The notes: generated by a model not told the origin, from the sequence alone. Numbered from the stretch's first letter, positions 7,611-14,313 are shown. The stretch: DNA of 32,343 nt from Candidatus Iainarchaeum sp. (GCA_020053055.1 JAGVNX010000055.1:1-32343); one strand, 5' to 3'. Numbers and translations are program-made.

Positions 7611-7724
7611 TGCGTCCGCCGGGAGTTGAACCCGGGTCGCAACCTTGGAAGGGTCGCATCCTTTGTGGATGATTCAGTGAACCTTAAGGGTTTCTGCAAT
7701 CATTAACCACTAGACTACGGACGC
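7611..7724 (-). tRNA. tRNA-Gly(TCC) with a D-loop intron
   Basis: Acceptor arms GCGTCCG and CGGACGC pair perfectly, with discriminator A. The anticodon arm CGACC-CTTCCAA-GGTTG reads TCC, and the T arm is CCGGG-TTCAACT-CCCGG. Only if 42 bases (7663-7704) are removed does a normal D arm appear (GTCT, loop AGTGGTTA, GGAT), giving a 72-nt tRNA. At that boundary there is a textbook BHB motif: helix GTGG/CCAC of 4 bp flanked by 3-nt bulges TTA and AAA, with an inner helix ATGATT/AATCAT. The intron therefore lies in the D loop, after about position 20, not at the canonical 37/38 site. A TATA-like ATAAATAAAAAC lies about 30 bases upstream. Boundaries are inferred from the motif. Confidence 0.9.
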
Positions 7725-7853
7725 ATCAAACAATTGTTTTTCTCCTTTTATGTTTTTATTTATTGCCGATACAAAAAGGGGCAGCCAATAATTATTTTTG
7801 CGTCCATTACCCTTTTAAAATAGTTTTTTTCTTTTATTTTTCAGGTTTTTGCA

Positions 7854-8537
7854 ATGAAAGGCACAATAATTGTTTTTGAAGGCACTGATGCGAGTGGCAA
7901 GGCGACTCAGGCAAAATTGTTTTTTGAAAAGCTCCAGTTTCTTGGCGTTGATGCAGAGCTTTTTTCTTTTCCAAGGTATAATTCGTTTTTTGGCAGCCTT
8001 GTAGGAAAGCATCTTGCGGGGGAATTTGGTTCAATTAAAGAGCTTTCCCCTGAATTTTGCGCTTTGCTTTATTCTCTTGACAGGTACCAAATAAAAAAAG
8101 AAATTGAAGAAAAGGTTGCTGCCGGCAAGGTTCTTGTAATGGACCGTTATGTCCAGTCAAATATTGCGCATCAGGCAGCAAAGTTTTCCTCCGCTTCTGA
8201 ACAAAAAAATTTTTTGGCTTGGGCTGAATCGCTTGAATCAAGAATGCCGAAAGCTTCCGCTATTGTTTTTTTTAATATGCCGACAGAGGCAGCCCAAAAA
8301 TTAATGGCTGGCAAGGACAGGGCAGAGTCTTACAGGCAGGGGGCTCAAAAGGATTTGCACGAAGCTGATTCCGCGTATCTGGAAAGAACCCGCAGGATTT
8401 ATGCTTTGCTTGCCAAAAGGCATAAATGGATTGCAATTGACTGTGCCTTGAAAAGGCATGGTTCGTGGTTTGTAAGGCCAAAGGAAGAAATTCACGGGGA
8501 AGCTTGGAAAAAATTGAAAAAAAAATTAGGCTTGTGA
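7854..8537 (+). CDS. tmk: Thymidylate kinase
   Basis: This enzyme phosphorylates dTMP to dTDP with ATP. The P-loop reads FEGTDASGKATQAK (residues 8-21); the usual GxDGSGKST is slightly varied to GTDASGKAT. The DRY motif VMDRYVQSN follows at about residue 99, and FFNMPTEAA corresponds to the strand before the lid. Length (227 residues) is slightly above the usual 200-215. The ATG start follows TTTTCAGGTTTTTGCA, and the upstream CCCTTTTAAAATAG may be the TATA box. It faces away from the tRNA-Gly gene and appears monocistronic. Confidence 0.9.
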   Translation: MKGTIIVFEGTDASGKATQAKLFFEKLQFLGVDAELFSFPRYNSFFGSLVGKHLAGEFGSIKELSPEFCALLYSLDRYQIKKEIEEKVAAGKVLVMDRYVQSNIAHQAAKFSSASEQKNFLAWAESLESRMPKASAIVFFNMPTEAAQKLMAGKDRAESYRQGAQKDLHEADSAYLERTRRIYALLAKRHKWIAIDCALKRHGSWFVRPKEEIHGEAWKKLKKKLGL

Positions 8538-8590
8538 ATTGTGAAACAGTTTTTTTTTGAATTTTAGGGTTTCTGAATTTTAATGGAAAT

Positions 8591-8600
8591 TATTAAATAT
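8591..8600 (+). promoter_or_regulatory. TATA box for the 8629 membrane-protein gene
   Basis: TATTAAATAT lies about 29-38 bases before the ATG at 8629, so the transcript would be leaderless or nearly so. This is the main reason for rejecting the TTG start at 8605 given by the ORF track. Confidence 0.5.
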
Positions 8601-8628
8601 CCTTTTGTGCTTGTTATTTGTGGTTGTT

Positions 8629-9669
8629 ATGGGAATTTATGTTGATGGGGTAATAGCGTCTTTTAAAAAGTCCCTGAATTGGCATCTGCTGTTTTGCTTT
8701 TTGTTAGTAGCTATTCTTGCAGCTGTTGTTTCCGGAATAGTTTTTGTTGTTTTTGGTTTAATCGGAATTTTTTTGGTTTCAGGAATCTTGGGAATTGACC
8801 TTTTGAAATTGTTTTTTGATGCGCTCGCCAGCAATCCAGCTGCAACAGCATCTGCAATGCAGTTGATTTCGGCAGTTTCAAATCCGGCTGTTTTAACAAA
8901 TCTGGCAATTGCAATTTTTGCATTGCTTGTGGTTTTTATAATTGTTTCTGTTTTTGTATGCTCTTTTTTTGAAGCAATTTCTTATTTTCTGGCAAGGCAA
9001 TTTCTTAACGGCAACAAAGGCGATTTGGGAGAAGCCTTTTCAAATGCTGGCAAAAAATTCATTTCCCTTTTCGGGGCAAGGATATTAGTTGGAATTTTGA
9101 TTTTGATTTTGGCATTAATCATTTTTTCCCCTGTTTTAATTGCGTTGCCAGGCATTATTCAAAGCCTGCCAGCGATTTTGCTGGCTTCATCTGCTCAGGG
9201 AGCAGCAGCTGCTTCTGCTATTCTTCCTTTAGTTGGTTTTTTGCTGATGTTTATTGGATTGCTGATGGTGTTTGCAATAATACTGTTCCTGCTTTCGCCT
9301 TATCTTGTTGTAATAGGGCCAATTGCTGTTTTTGAGAATGAAAGCCCATTTGGCACGATTAAAAGGGCGATTGAAATTACACAGGGAAAATACCTGCATT
9401 CGCTTGCCTTCAATTTTCTTTTCGGGATTATTTTGATGATAATTGTACTTTGTTATTCTGCATTAATGGCGGTTTTTGGTTTTGCCTCTGTTTTTGTGAT
9501 TTTGGCAATTTTGCTGATTGTTCCCAGGCTAATAATTGAATTGGTTTTTTCATCCTGGCTCAGCGCATGGGCAAACATGGCGTATGTAAAGCTTTATGAA
9601 ATAAATTCTGGTTCAGCATCAAGCCCTGCTTCAAAAAAGAATTCTTATGTTGGCTTGGTTGTGAAATAA
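8629..9669 (+). CDS. Polytopic membrane protein of unknown function
   Basis: The 346-residue protein has about six or seven strongly hydrophobic segments, for example LLFCFLLVAILAAVVSGIVF, IAIFALLVVFIIVSVFVCSFF, ILVGILILILALIIFSPVL, LVGFLLMFIGLLMVFAIILF and AFNFLFGIILMIIVLCYSAL. Conserved-looking polar loops include RQFLNGNKGDLGEAFSNAGKKF and FENESPFGTIKRAIEITQGKYLHSL. The second resembles loops in archaeal membrane proteins distantly related to the membrane domain found in glycerophosphodiester phosphodiesterases (an 'all my genes in this family' type similarity, not a proof). ATG at 8629 is preferred over TTG 8605. No operon partner. I assign no function. Confidence 0.75.
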   Translation: MGIYVDGVIASFKKSLNWHLLFCFLLVAILAAVVSGIVFVVFGLIGIFLVSGILGIDLLKLFFDALASNPAATASAMQLISAVSNPAVLTNLAIAIFALLVVFIIVSVFVCSFFEAISYFLARQFLNGNKGDLGEAFSNAGKKFISLFGARILVGILILILALIIFSPVLIALPGIIQSLPAILLASSAQGAAAASAILPLVGFLLMFIGLLMVFAIILFLLSPYLVVIGPIAVFENESPFGTIKRAIEITQGKYLHSLAFNFLFGIILMIIVLCYSALMAVFGFASVFVILAILLIVPRLIIELVFSSWLSAWANMAYVKLYEINSGSASSPASKKNSYVGLVVK

Positions 9670-9712
9670 AAAACAATTTTTTTCTTGTTTTAAATTTTCT
9701 GCGGGCTAATCT

Positions 9713-9770
9713 TAAATTTGTGCAGCAAAATTGTTTTTTCCCAAGGCTTTTTGCAATGGCAAAAAGGCTT
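9713..9770 (-). repeat. Palindromic repeat copy E, directly 3' of tRNA-Gly(GCC)
   Basis: The hairpin AAGGCTTTTTGC-AATG-GCAAAAAGGCTT has one internal G-G mismatch. Next to it are TTCCC and an imperfect inverted repeat AAATTTG-TGCAG-CAAAATT. Hairpin and spacer match the element inside the neighbouring tRNA intron. Its edge is one base beyond the tRNA discriminator base, so the tRNA 3' trailer would begin with this structure. Confidence 0.6.
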
Positions 9771-9771
9771 T

Positions 9772-9933
9772 TGCGGGTGCCGGGAATTGAACCCGGGCCA
9801 CGACCTCGTTGCATTTCATCAGCAGAGAATAATTAATGAAAATTGCGCAGCAATTTTCCTCTTTTCCCAAGGCTTTTCTCTTTAGAGAAAAGGCTTTGGC
9901 AAGGTCGAATCATAGCCACTAGACCACACCCGC
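9772..9933 (-). tRNA. tRNA-Gly(GCC) with a 90-nt canonical-position intron
   Basis: Acceptor arms GCGGGTG and CACCCGC pair perfectly, discriminator A. Exon 1 is exactly 37 nt and ends in the anticodon loop TTGCCA, so the anticodon is GCC. Exon 2 starts with A38 then GGTCG, and the T arm is CCGGG-TTCAATT-CCCGG. The splice site shows a BHB: helix TTGC/GCAA flanked by bulges CAA and CGA, with cuts CA|A and CG|A. The intron occupies 9807-9896 and consists largely of two hairpins, one being a copy of a repeat found elsewhere in the window. The mature tRNA would be 72 nt. No TATA box lies at the usual distance because a palindromic repeat abuts the 5' end. Confidence 0.93.
9838..9896 (-). repeat. 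Palindromic repeat copy A, inside the tRNA-Gly(GCC) intron
   Basis: The composite element is hairpin AAGGCTTTTCTC-TTTA-GAGAAAAGGCTT (one internal G-G mismatch), then TTTTCCC spacer, then a perfect 9-bp hairpin GAAAATTGC-GCA-GCAATTTTC. The first hairpin ends exactly at the 5' edge of the intron. The same order, with diverged sequence, occurs in copy E. Confidence 0.7.
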
Positions 9934-9939
9934 ACTGCC

Positions 9940-9998
9940 CTTTTCTTTCTTTTTGCAAAAAAGAAAGAAAAGTGTAAGTTGCCCAAAAGAAAGAAAAA
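9940..9998 (+). repeat. Hairpin repeat abutting the 5' end of tRNA-Gly(GCC)
   Basis: A nearly perfect 15-bp palindrome (CTTTTCTTTCTTTTT, GC, then AAAAAAGAAAGAAAAG) is followed by AAGTTGCCCAAAAGAAAGAAA. The distal part recurs beside tRNA-Val (GGTTGCCAAAAGAAAAGAAA). It begins 7 bases upstream of the tRNA 5' end and displaces the expected TATA position. Confidence 0.55.
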
Positions 9999-10088
9999 AT
10001 ATTTTTTTCCAATGAAAAAAATCTTCTTTGGGCTTGATAAGAATTTATTGTTTTGGGAAGTGTTTTAAAACAATTGTGCTTGCTGAAA

Positions 10089-10754
10089 TTAATTTTGGTT
10101 TTCTATTTTTTTGATTATGCCAATAATTTCAAGCAGGTTTTTTGCAACAAAATCCGGTTTTTCTTTTTGCAGCTCTTTCAATTTTGAGGCCCCAGTCTTC
10201 CTGTAAATTGACACTATTTTCATCCCTGCTTTTTTTGCAGCGCGTACATCCATAACAGAATCTCCGATTACAAGGCATTCTTTTATTTTTGCCTTTAGTT
10301 TTTTTGCCAGCTTCAGCAGCATTTCCGGGTTTGGCTTTGCCCTGTAAACTTCTGAAAAAGAAATTGTCGCGCCAAATTTTTTGAATAATTTATGCGGGGT
10401 TGATTGCAACAGTGTTTCTCTGCTTGAGTTTGTCGCTATTCCCAGCTTGTATTTTTTGAGTTTTTTCAGTGCGGGAAAAGCGTCTTTGAAAACAATTTTT
10501 TTGCCTTTGATTGCGGCATAATAAATCTGCCTTCTTAGTTCCAAAAATTTTTCCAGTTCCAAATTCAAAGTTTTTTTTGCTTCGAGTTTTTTGTATATTT
10601 CTTCTGTGCTCAGGCGCATGCACTGCCATATTTTTTTCTTTTCAATTTTGCAGCCAAAAAGCCCGAACAATTTTACGAAAGATTCCGCATGATAGGGGAT
10701 TGTGTCAATTAGTGTTCCGTCCAAATCAAAAATAATTGCTTTTATTTTTTTCAT
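10089..10754 (-). CDS. HAD-superfamily hydrolase, phosphoglycolate phosphatase-like
   Basis: All HAD motifs are visible. Motif I is FDLDGTLIDT (nucleophile Asp10, acid/base Asp12), motif II is ATNSSRE, motif III is the Lys of RAKPNPEML, and motif IV is VIGDSVMDVRAAKKAG. The helical cap between motifs I and II has the subclass I size used by phosphoglycolate phosphatase and beta-phosphoglucomutase relatives, so the substrate is probably a small phosphate ester but cannot be named. All catalytic residues are present. ATG start after AAGTGGTTTTGA; a TATA-like CATATTTTAAAGG lies about 35 bases upstream. Length 221 is normal. It shares its direction with the pilin-like gene upstream, at a distance of 111 bases. 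Confidence 0.85.
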   Translation of the reverse strand: MKKIKAIIFDLDGTLIDTIPYHAESFVKLFGLFGCKIEKKKIWQCMRLSTEEIYKKLEAKKTLNLELEKFLELRRQIYYAAIKGKKIVFKDAFPALKKLKKYKLGIATNSSRETLLQSTPHKLFKKFGATISFSEVYRAKPNPEMLLKLAKKLKAKIKECLVIGDSVMDVRAAKKAGMKIVSIYRKTGASKLKELQKEKPDFVAKNLLEIIGIIKKIENQN

Positions 10755-10865
10755 TCAAAACCACTTACTTTTTTTTGCTTTTTGCCTTTAAAATATGCCT
10801 TGCTGCAAGCAGCTGCATGCCGTAACAGGCATTATTGGTGCCAAAAAAAGATTCTTTTTGTTGGC

Positions 10866-11441
10866 TTAGTGGTGGCAACAAATTTGTGGCGCTGTGCAAT
10901 TATATTGGCCAATGTTAACCCCGCCAGTAACACTGCATATTGTAGGTGCTTGGCACGATCCGCCCATGTCTGCGCAAGTTGGCGTTGTTACTGGAGGCCT
11001 TGTTCCGTTTGCGCTTATTGTTGCTGTTTTTGCATAGGTGTCTATTGTGTATTGTATTGAAATGTCACCGCTGCTTGAGTATCCAGAGGCTAGTGTTCCT
11101 GTTATTTTTATTATCTGTCCGCTTGTTATTGGAATGCTGCAGCTGGGTTGTGTGCAGTCGTCATAGGGGGAGTTAACTATGAGGTTTGTGGGTGTGATTG
11201 CTGTCAGGGTTATGTTTTTTCCTGATGTGTTTTGGAGTTCTATTGTGTATATTGGTGGTGCGTCTGTTGTTACGTTGCTTGACCTTATTATGATGTCTCT
11301 TGTTGTGCTGTTGAAGTTTATGCTTTGTGTTGGCGTTGCCATTACAAAGAATAGCATTCCAGCTACCACTACTATGATTACCAGTGCCCAGCCATAAGTC
11401 ATCAGGTATTCCAGGCCTGCCTGGGCTTTGTTTTGGAGCAT
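10866..11441 (-). CDS. Pilin-like secreted protein with class III signal peptide
   Basis: The N-terminus MLQNKAQAGLEYLMTYGWALVIIVVVAGMLFFV has the archaeal prepilin arrangement: Lys-Ala, cleavage before Gln, Glu at +5 or so, then a hydrophobic helix. Such proteins are processed by a prepilin peptidase and assembled into type IV pilus-like filaments or anchored by the helix. The rest is Thr/Ser/Asn-rich and ends in a Cys-rich tail (CADMGGSCQAPTICS...YNCTAPQICCHH), suggesting several disulfides. A TATA-like GAAATAAAAACC about 28 bases upstream suggests a leaderless mRNA. Filament partner genes are not in the window. The pilin-like N-terminus is clear; whether it is structural or an adhesin is not. 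Confidence 0.8.
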   Translation of the reverse strand: MLQNKAQAGLEYLMTYGWALVIIVVVAGMLFFVMATPTQSINFNSTTRDIIIRSSNVTTDAPPIYTIELQNTSGKNITLTAITPTNLIVNSPYDDCTQPSCSIPITSGQIIKITGTLASGYSSSGDISIQYTIDTYAKTATISANGTRPPVTTPTCADMGGSCQAPTICSVTGGVNIGQYNCTAPQICCHH

Positions 11442-11487
11442 TCAAGTATATTGTGCTTTGAGGTTTTTATTTCTAACTATTTCAGAA

Positions 11488-11576
11488 TGGGCCCGGTGAG
11501 AATTGGACTCACGGTCTCCACCTTTCCTAATAAAAAAATTGTAAGGGTGGCGTCATAACCACTAGACCACGGGCCC
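11488..11576 (-). tRNA. tRNA-Val(TAC) with a 16-nt intron
   Basis: Acceptor arms GGGCCCG and CGGGCCC pair perfectly, discriminator A. Exon 1 is 37 nt ending CTTACA, so the anticodon is TAC. Exon 2 is A38 plus GGTGG, and the T arm is GTGAG-TCCAATT-CTCAC. The 16-nt intron (11524-11539) sits at the canonical 37/38 site. A BHB is visible: CTTA/TAGG helix (one G-T pair) flanked by bulges CAA and AAA, closed by a 9-nt loop. This is close to the smallest intron such a motif can accommodate. Confidence 0.93.
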
Positions 11577-11577
11577 T

Positions 11578-11640
11578 GCTTTTTCTTTTCTTTGCAAGAA
11601 AAAAAAATGCGGGTTGCCAAAAGAAAAGAAACCTAAACTT
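11578..11640 (+). repeat. Hairpin repeat abutting the 5' end of tRNA-Val
   Basis: TTCTT-TGC-AAGAA sits in a pyrimidine/purine palindrome, followed by GGTTGCCAAAAGAAAAGAAA and TTTTGATAAA. It aligns with the element upstream of tRNA-Gly(GCC) in position, order and orientation. No TATA box is seen at the normal distance from the tRNA. Confidence 0.5.
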
Positions 11641-11757
11641 TTGATAAACATTTTTCCTGCCAAAACAAAGAAAAGGCTTCTTTTTGGCAGAGTGTCTTTT
11701 TTGCCAAACCAATTTGCAGAACAATTGTTTCGCTGTTTCTCTGCTTGGCATCATGCT

Positions 11758-11797
11758 AAGGCGTTTTTTCCTAAAAAAAGCCTTAAGCAAATATTTA
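11758..11797 (+). promoter_or_regulatory. Palindrome and TATA box before the 11833 gene
   Basis: AAGGC-G-TTTTTT and AAAAAA-A-GCCTT form an 11-bp imperfect stem around CCT. The TATA-like ATATTTAAAT follows at 11791. The ribosome-binding site GGTGAT lies just before the GTG at 11833. Confidence 0.4.
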
Positions 11798-11832
11798 AAT
11801 ACAAATAATGCGTTATAAGATTAGGTGATTTG

Positions 11833-12255
11833 GTGAGAGACGCATTTTTCAATGTTGGTTCGCAGAATTTTTATTTTATTAGGATTGTCGGCTCCTTGGC
11901 AATAATAATTGGTTTTGCACTTTTGATAAATTCCGTTATTAATGCCTCTGATTCCTGGCGCACATTAAAAGATTATCCTGTTTGCATGAACAGCATAAAC
12001 GCGGATTTGCCGGAGTATTCGCAGATGCGCTTGACTTACTGCCAACAGTCTTTTTATAATCTTACCGGAGTGCAATTGCAGACAAATTCCCCTTTGGGGA
12101 ATTCCCAGAGAGTCCAAGTGCTTTTGAATTCAATAATCAAGATTTGCCTTGGCATTGCAGTGATTTTCTTTGGAATCTGGCTTTATAAGCCATTTCCCAG
12201 GGCAGTAAAAGTCCAGCAATGGCCCCATAAGCTGCAGGCACATCACAAAAAATAA
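11833..12255 (+). CDS. Small two-helix membrane protein of unknown function
   Basis: About 140 residues. Two hydrophobic helices (VGSLAIIIGFALLINSVI and SIIKICLGIAVIFFGIWLY) bracket an outer loop of about 65 residues with two cysteines (YPVCMNSI, LTYCQQSF) that could form a disulfide. The C-terminus is short and basic (WPHKLQAHHKK), presumably cytoplasmic. I chose GTG 11833 because GGTGAT immediately precedes the TTG at 11830, leaving no spacing for that start; the difference is one residue. I do not recognise the family. The gene is monocistronic; the palindrome GGCAATT-TTTT-AATTGCC about 40 bases after the stop may mark transcript end. Confidence 0.65.
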   Translation: MRDAFFNVGSQNFYFIRIVGSLAIIIGFALLINSVINASDSWRTLKDYPVCMNSINADLPEYSQMRLTYCQQSFYNLTGVQLQTNSPLGNSQRVQVLLNSIIKICLGIAVIFFGIWLYKPFPRAVKVQQWPHKLQAHHKK

Positions 12256-12484
12256 AATCAATTATTTGATTCTTTTTTTTAAAATAGTTGGAATTGGCAA
12301 TTTTTTAATTGCCAGCCAGTTTTTTCTTTTTTCCAAACAATGTCAACCAAGGAAAAATTTTACGTGCATCAATTGCTTGGCATTTTTCCAGGGCTTTTGA
12401 AAGCCAACTTTTTCGGATCGCTCGCAAGCTCGCTTCCAAAAAGCTGGCAAAAAACTTGAACGTGCGCGTCAAAAAGGCTTTTTT
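12256..12484. other. Intergenic region with two hairpins
   Basis: It holds the 7-bp palindrome GGCAATT-TTTT-AATTGCC (12296-12313) and a larger imperfect inverted repeat, GCCAACTTTTTCGGA (12403-12417) against TTCCAAAAAGCTGGC (12434-12448), around a loop rich in TCGC/GCTCGC. The track ORF at 12309-12554 runs through these and is not convincing as a gene. Confidence 0.45.
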
Positions 12485-13819
12485 TTATGCAATTGTAACT
12501 ATTTTTACTTTTCCGCTGTTTTCAATTTTGCCTTTTTTTACTCCGACCAAATAATTGATATTGCCCTGTTCAGCAGCATCAACAAGCCGTTTTGTCACAA
12601 TGCCGTCAAAAACAATTGCTTTTGAATTTGGTGTTTCCTGCATTTCCTTCAGCATGTCCCTTACTTTGACTTCTTTTATTGTATTATTTTGTTCATCAAG
12701 GAACCTTGCGTTCAGGGAATCGTGCAATTGCTGCATTATCTGCCCAAATTTTTGCATTTCTTCCGGAGAAGCATCGCTTCTGGAATCCTCTATTTTTGGC
12801 AATGGCCTTGGTTCAAAATTGTTCTCAAAAAAATTTCTTTTTGGGCCAAACTCGCTGTTTCTTGGCGTGTGGTTGTCCCTGAAGGGGCGTCTTCCCCCCA
12901 AAGTTGGCCCCAATTCTTGCCGTCCCTTTGGGCTTCCAAATGGCCGTCTTTCAAATCTTCTTGGCCTTGGAGAAAATTCCCTGTTTTCAGAGTTCCTGTT
13001 GAAACTGAACATTGCGGCTGGGATTTTTTTGTTCAAGCTGAGCAGGATTTCTTTTCTCACTAATTCTTCAACTTCTTTTCCATCCGGGGCTTTGGCAATG
13101 AATTCTATGTTTGCAGTTTGAATCAATTGCCTTGCAATCATGTCCCCGCCTCTGTCTCCGTCCACAAAAACAGTGATGTGTTTTGTTCTGCTTAAATCAA
13201 CAATGCTTTGCGGGATTTTTGCCCCGTTCATTCCTATAACATTCTTAATGTTGCTTTTCAGGAGGTTCAAGGCATCTGCCCTGCCTTCAACAAGAATTAT
13301 TTCGCTGCTTGTTTCGGCTTCAGGCCCGGCTGACAGTTTTTCTTCGCCGAATTCCACTAGCCCTGCTGCCCGTTTTTCGCCGACAATTTCTTGTGCCAGT
13401 TCGTGGCTCTGCGGCATTTCTTCAGTTAGCTTTTGCAATAATTGTTTTGCCCTTTCGGCAAGGGCTGTTCTTTTGGTTGCCCTGCTGTCTTCAATTTTTT
13501 CTATTTCAAATTTTGATTCGTAGGGGCCGACTTTGTCAACGCTTTCAATGCTTGCCGCTAACATGGATGTTTTTACTGTATCCATGCTGCTTGGTGCAAT
13601 AAGATTGCCAATTGTTTTTCCCATTTGGATTTCCGAATTAACTTCAATTCTGCCGATTTTGCCTGATTGCTGCAATTCCTTTAAATCCATGTCTTCGCCT
13701 AACAATCCTTCGGATTGCCCAAAAATAGCGCCAATAATATCGTGCTTGTCAACTATTCCCTGAATTTCAAATTTTGCTTTGATTTCGTATTTAACAGTAT
13801 TTAAATATGTTTTAGCCAT
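12485..13819 (-). CDS. dnaG: Archaeal DnaG-type primase
   Basis: The 444-residue protein opens with TYLNTVKYEIKAKFEIQGIVDKHDIIGAIFGQSEGLLG, the conserved archaeal DnaG N-terminus. A TOPRIM domain follows, with ILVEGRADALNLL (Glu178) and VFVDGDRGGDMIAR (DGD near 220-222) as metal-binding motifs. Residues about 275-345 form an Arg/Pro/Phe-rich low-complexity linker, then a conserved C-terminal domain (MQETPNSKAIVFDGIVTKRLVDAAEQGNINYLVGVKKG). Archaeal DnaG has TOPRIM-dependent primase activity and is also linked to the exosome. A TATA box (TATATAAT) lies 15-22 bases upstream and GAAGTGATTTTTA precedes the ATG. The low-complexity linker is longer than I would expect. Confidence 0.95.
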   Translation of the reverse strand: MAKTYLNTVKYEIKAKFEIQGIVDKHDIIGAIFGQSEGLLGEDMDLKELQQSGKIGRIEVNSEIQMGKTIGNLIAPSSMDTVKTSMLAASIESVDKVGPYESKFEIEKIEDSRATKRTALAERAKQLLQKLTEEMPQSHELAQEIVGEKRAAGLVEFGEEKLSAGPEAETSSEIILVEGRADALNLLKSNIKNVIGMNGAKIPQSIVDLSRTKHITVFVDGDRGGDMIARQLIQTANIEFIAKAPDGKEVEELVRKEILLSLNKKIPAAMFSFNRNSENREFSPRPRRFERRPFGSPKGRQELGPTLGGRRPFRDNHTPRNSEFGPKRNFFENNFEPRPLPKIEDSRSDASPEEMQKFGQIMQQLHDSLNARFLDEQNNTIKEVKVRDMLKEMQETPNSKAIVFDGIVTKRLVDAAEQGNINYLVGVKKGKIENSGKVKIVTIA

Positions 13820-13833
13820 TAAAAATCACTTCC

Positions 13834-13856
13834 ATTATATAGAATTAGAGCAATTA
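13834..13856 (-). promoter_or_regulatory. dnaG promoter: TATA box plus 15-bp motif shared with hjc
   Basis: On the dnaG strand, TAATTGCTCTAATTC runs directly into TATATAAT. The same 15 bases occur perfectly at 14235-14249 in the same orientation relative to hjc. The motif also contains the stop codon of the DUF167 gene. Confidence 0.55.
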
Positions 13857-14165
13857 TTGCCGGAGTTTTTCCAGAAAATCTTTTTCCAAAATGCTTATCC
13901 GAATTATTTTTCTGCTGCTTTTCAGCCCTTTTAAAATGCTGGCTTCAGCGTCAAATTTTTTTTTTAATTCCCGAACAATTTCGAGATTAGCCTTGTTTTC
14001 CCTTGGCTGGCTGCAAACCTTGATTTTAAGCTCTTTGCAACCCAATAATTCTGGATTGGAATTATTGCCGGCTAAAAACTTTTGGTTTTTAGCATCATTA
14101 AAGCCCGCAATCTCAAAGCGCGGGGCATTTGCAATTACTTTTGCATTGAAAACAAATTCCTGCAT
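13854..14165 (-). CDS. DUF167 (UPF0235, YggU-like) family protein
   Basis: The C-terminal half, LKIKVCSQPRENKANLEIVRELKKKF then ILKGLKSSRKIIRI, is the DUF167 signature (v.v.P.a..gkAN..l...la..l....v.i..G..sr.K.v.i). Family function is unknown. At 103 residues the length is typical, but the first part (ANAPRFEIAGFNDAKNQKFLAGNNSNPELLGC) carries an insert. It stops just upstream of the dnaG promoter and is read in the same direction, so it may be transcribed into dnaG, although dnaG has its own TATA box. Confidence 0.8.
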   Translation of the reverse strand: MQEFVFNAKVIANAPRFEIAGFNDAKNQKFLAGNNSNPELLGCKELKIKVCSQPRENKANLEIVRELKKKFDAEASILKGLKSSRKIIRISILEKDFLEKLRQ

Positions 14166-14234
14166 AAAACCATTTTTTTTAAACCCTAAAGGGATAAAAA
14201 CAATTTTTCAATGCGCGCTATCTGGCCCGCATTG

Positions 14235-14249
14235 TAATTGCTCTAATTC
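14235..14249 (+). promoter_or_regulatory. 15-bp motif upstream of hjc, identical to the dnaG motif
   Basis: TAATTGCTCTAATTC is an exact match to the dnaG upstream motif. Here the TATA-like TATTAATATATT begins about 28 bases downstream, before the hjc ATG at 14314. Confidence 0.5.
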
Positions 14250-14313
14250 AATAAAAAAACAATCCATGGGAAGGCATATTAATATATTGCTTTTCGGGCT
14301 TTTACTAGTGGCT

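Noticed and set aside
7611-7724. Intron of tRNA-Gly(TCC) between positions 26 and 27
   Set aside because: A 41-nt removal also gives a cloverleaf, but no BHB forms there, while the D-loop boundary has a perfect one and a better D stem.
9807-9896. Box C/D guide RNA inside the tRNA-Gly(GCC) intron
   Set aside because: A TGATGA occurs near the intron 3' end, but the C-D'-C'-D order is not present.
11527-11808. Short ORFs on both strands beside tRNA-Val
   Set aside because: They run through the tRNA intron and palindromic repeats; no ribosome-binding site or conserved pattern.
12309-12554. 81-residue ORF between the small membrane protein and dnaG
   Set aside because: It translates two hairpins and the antisense end of dnaG; no coding signal of its own.
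13891-14313. N-terminal extension of the track ORF 13891-14718
   Set aside because: It runs antisense through the DUF167 gene and across the hjc promoter; the Hjc family starts near MTHYTKG.
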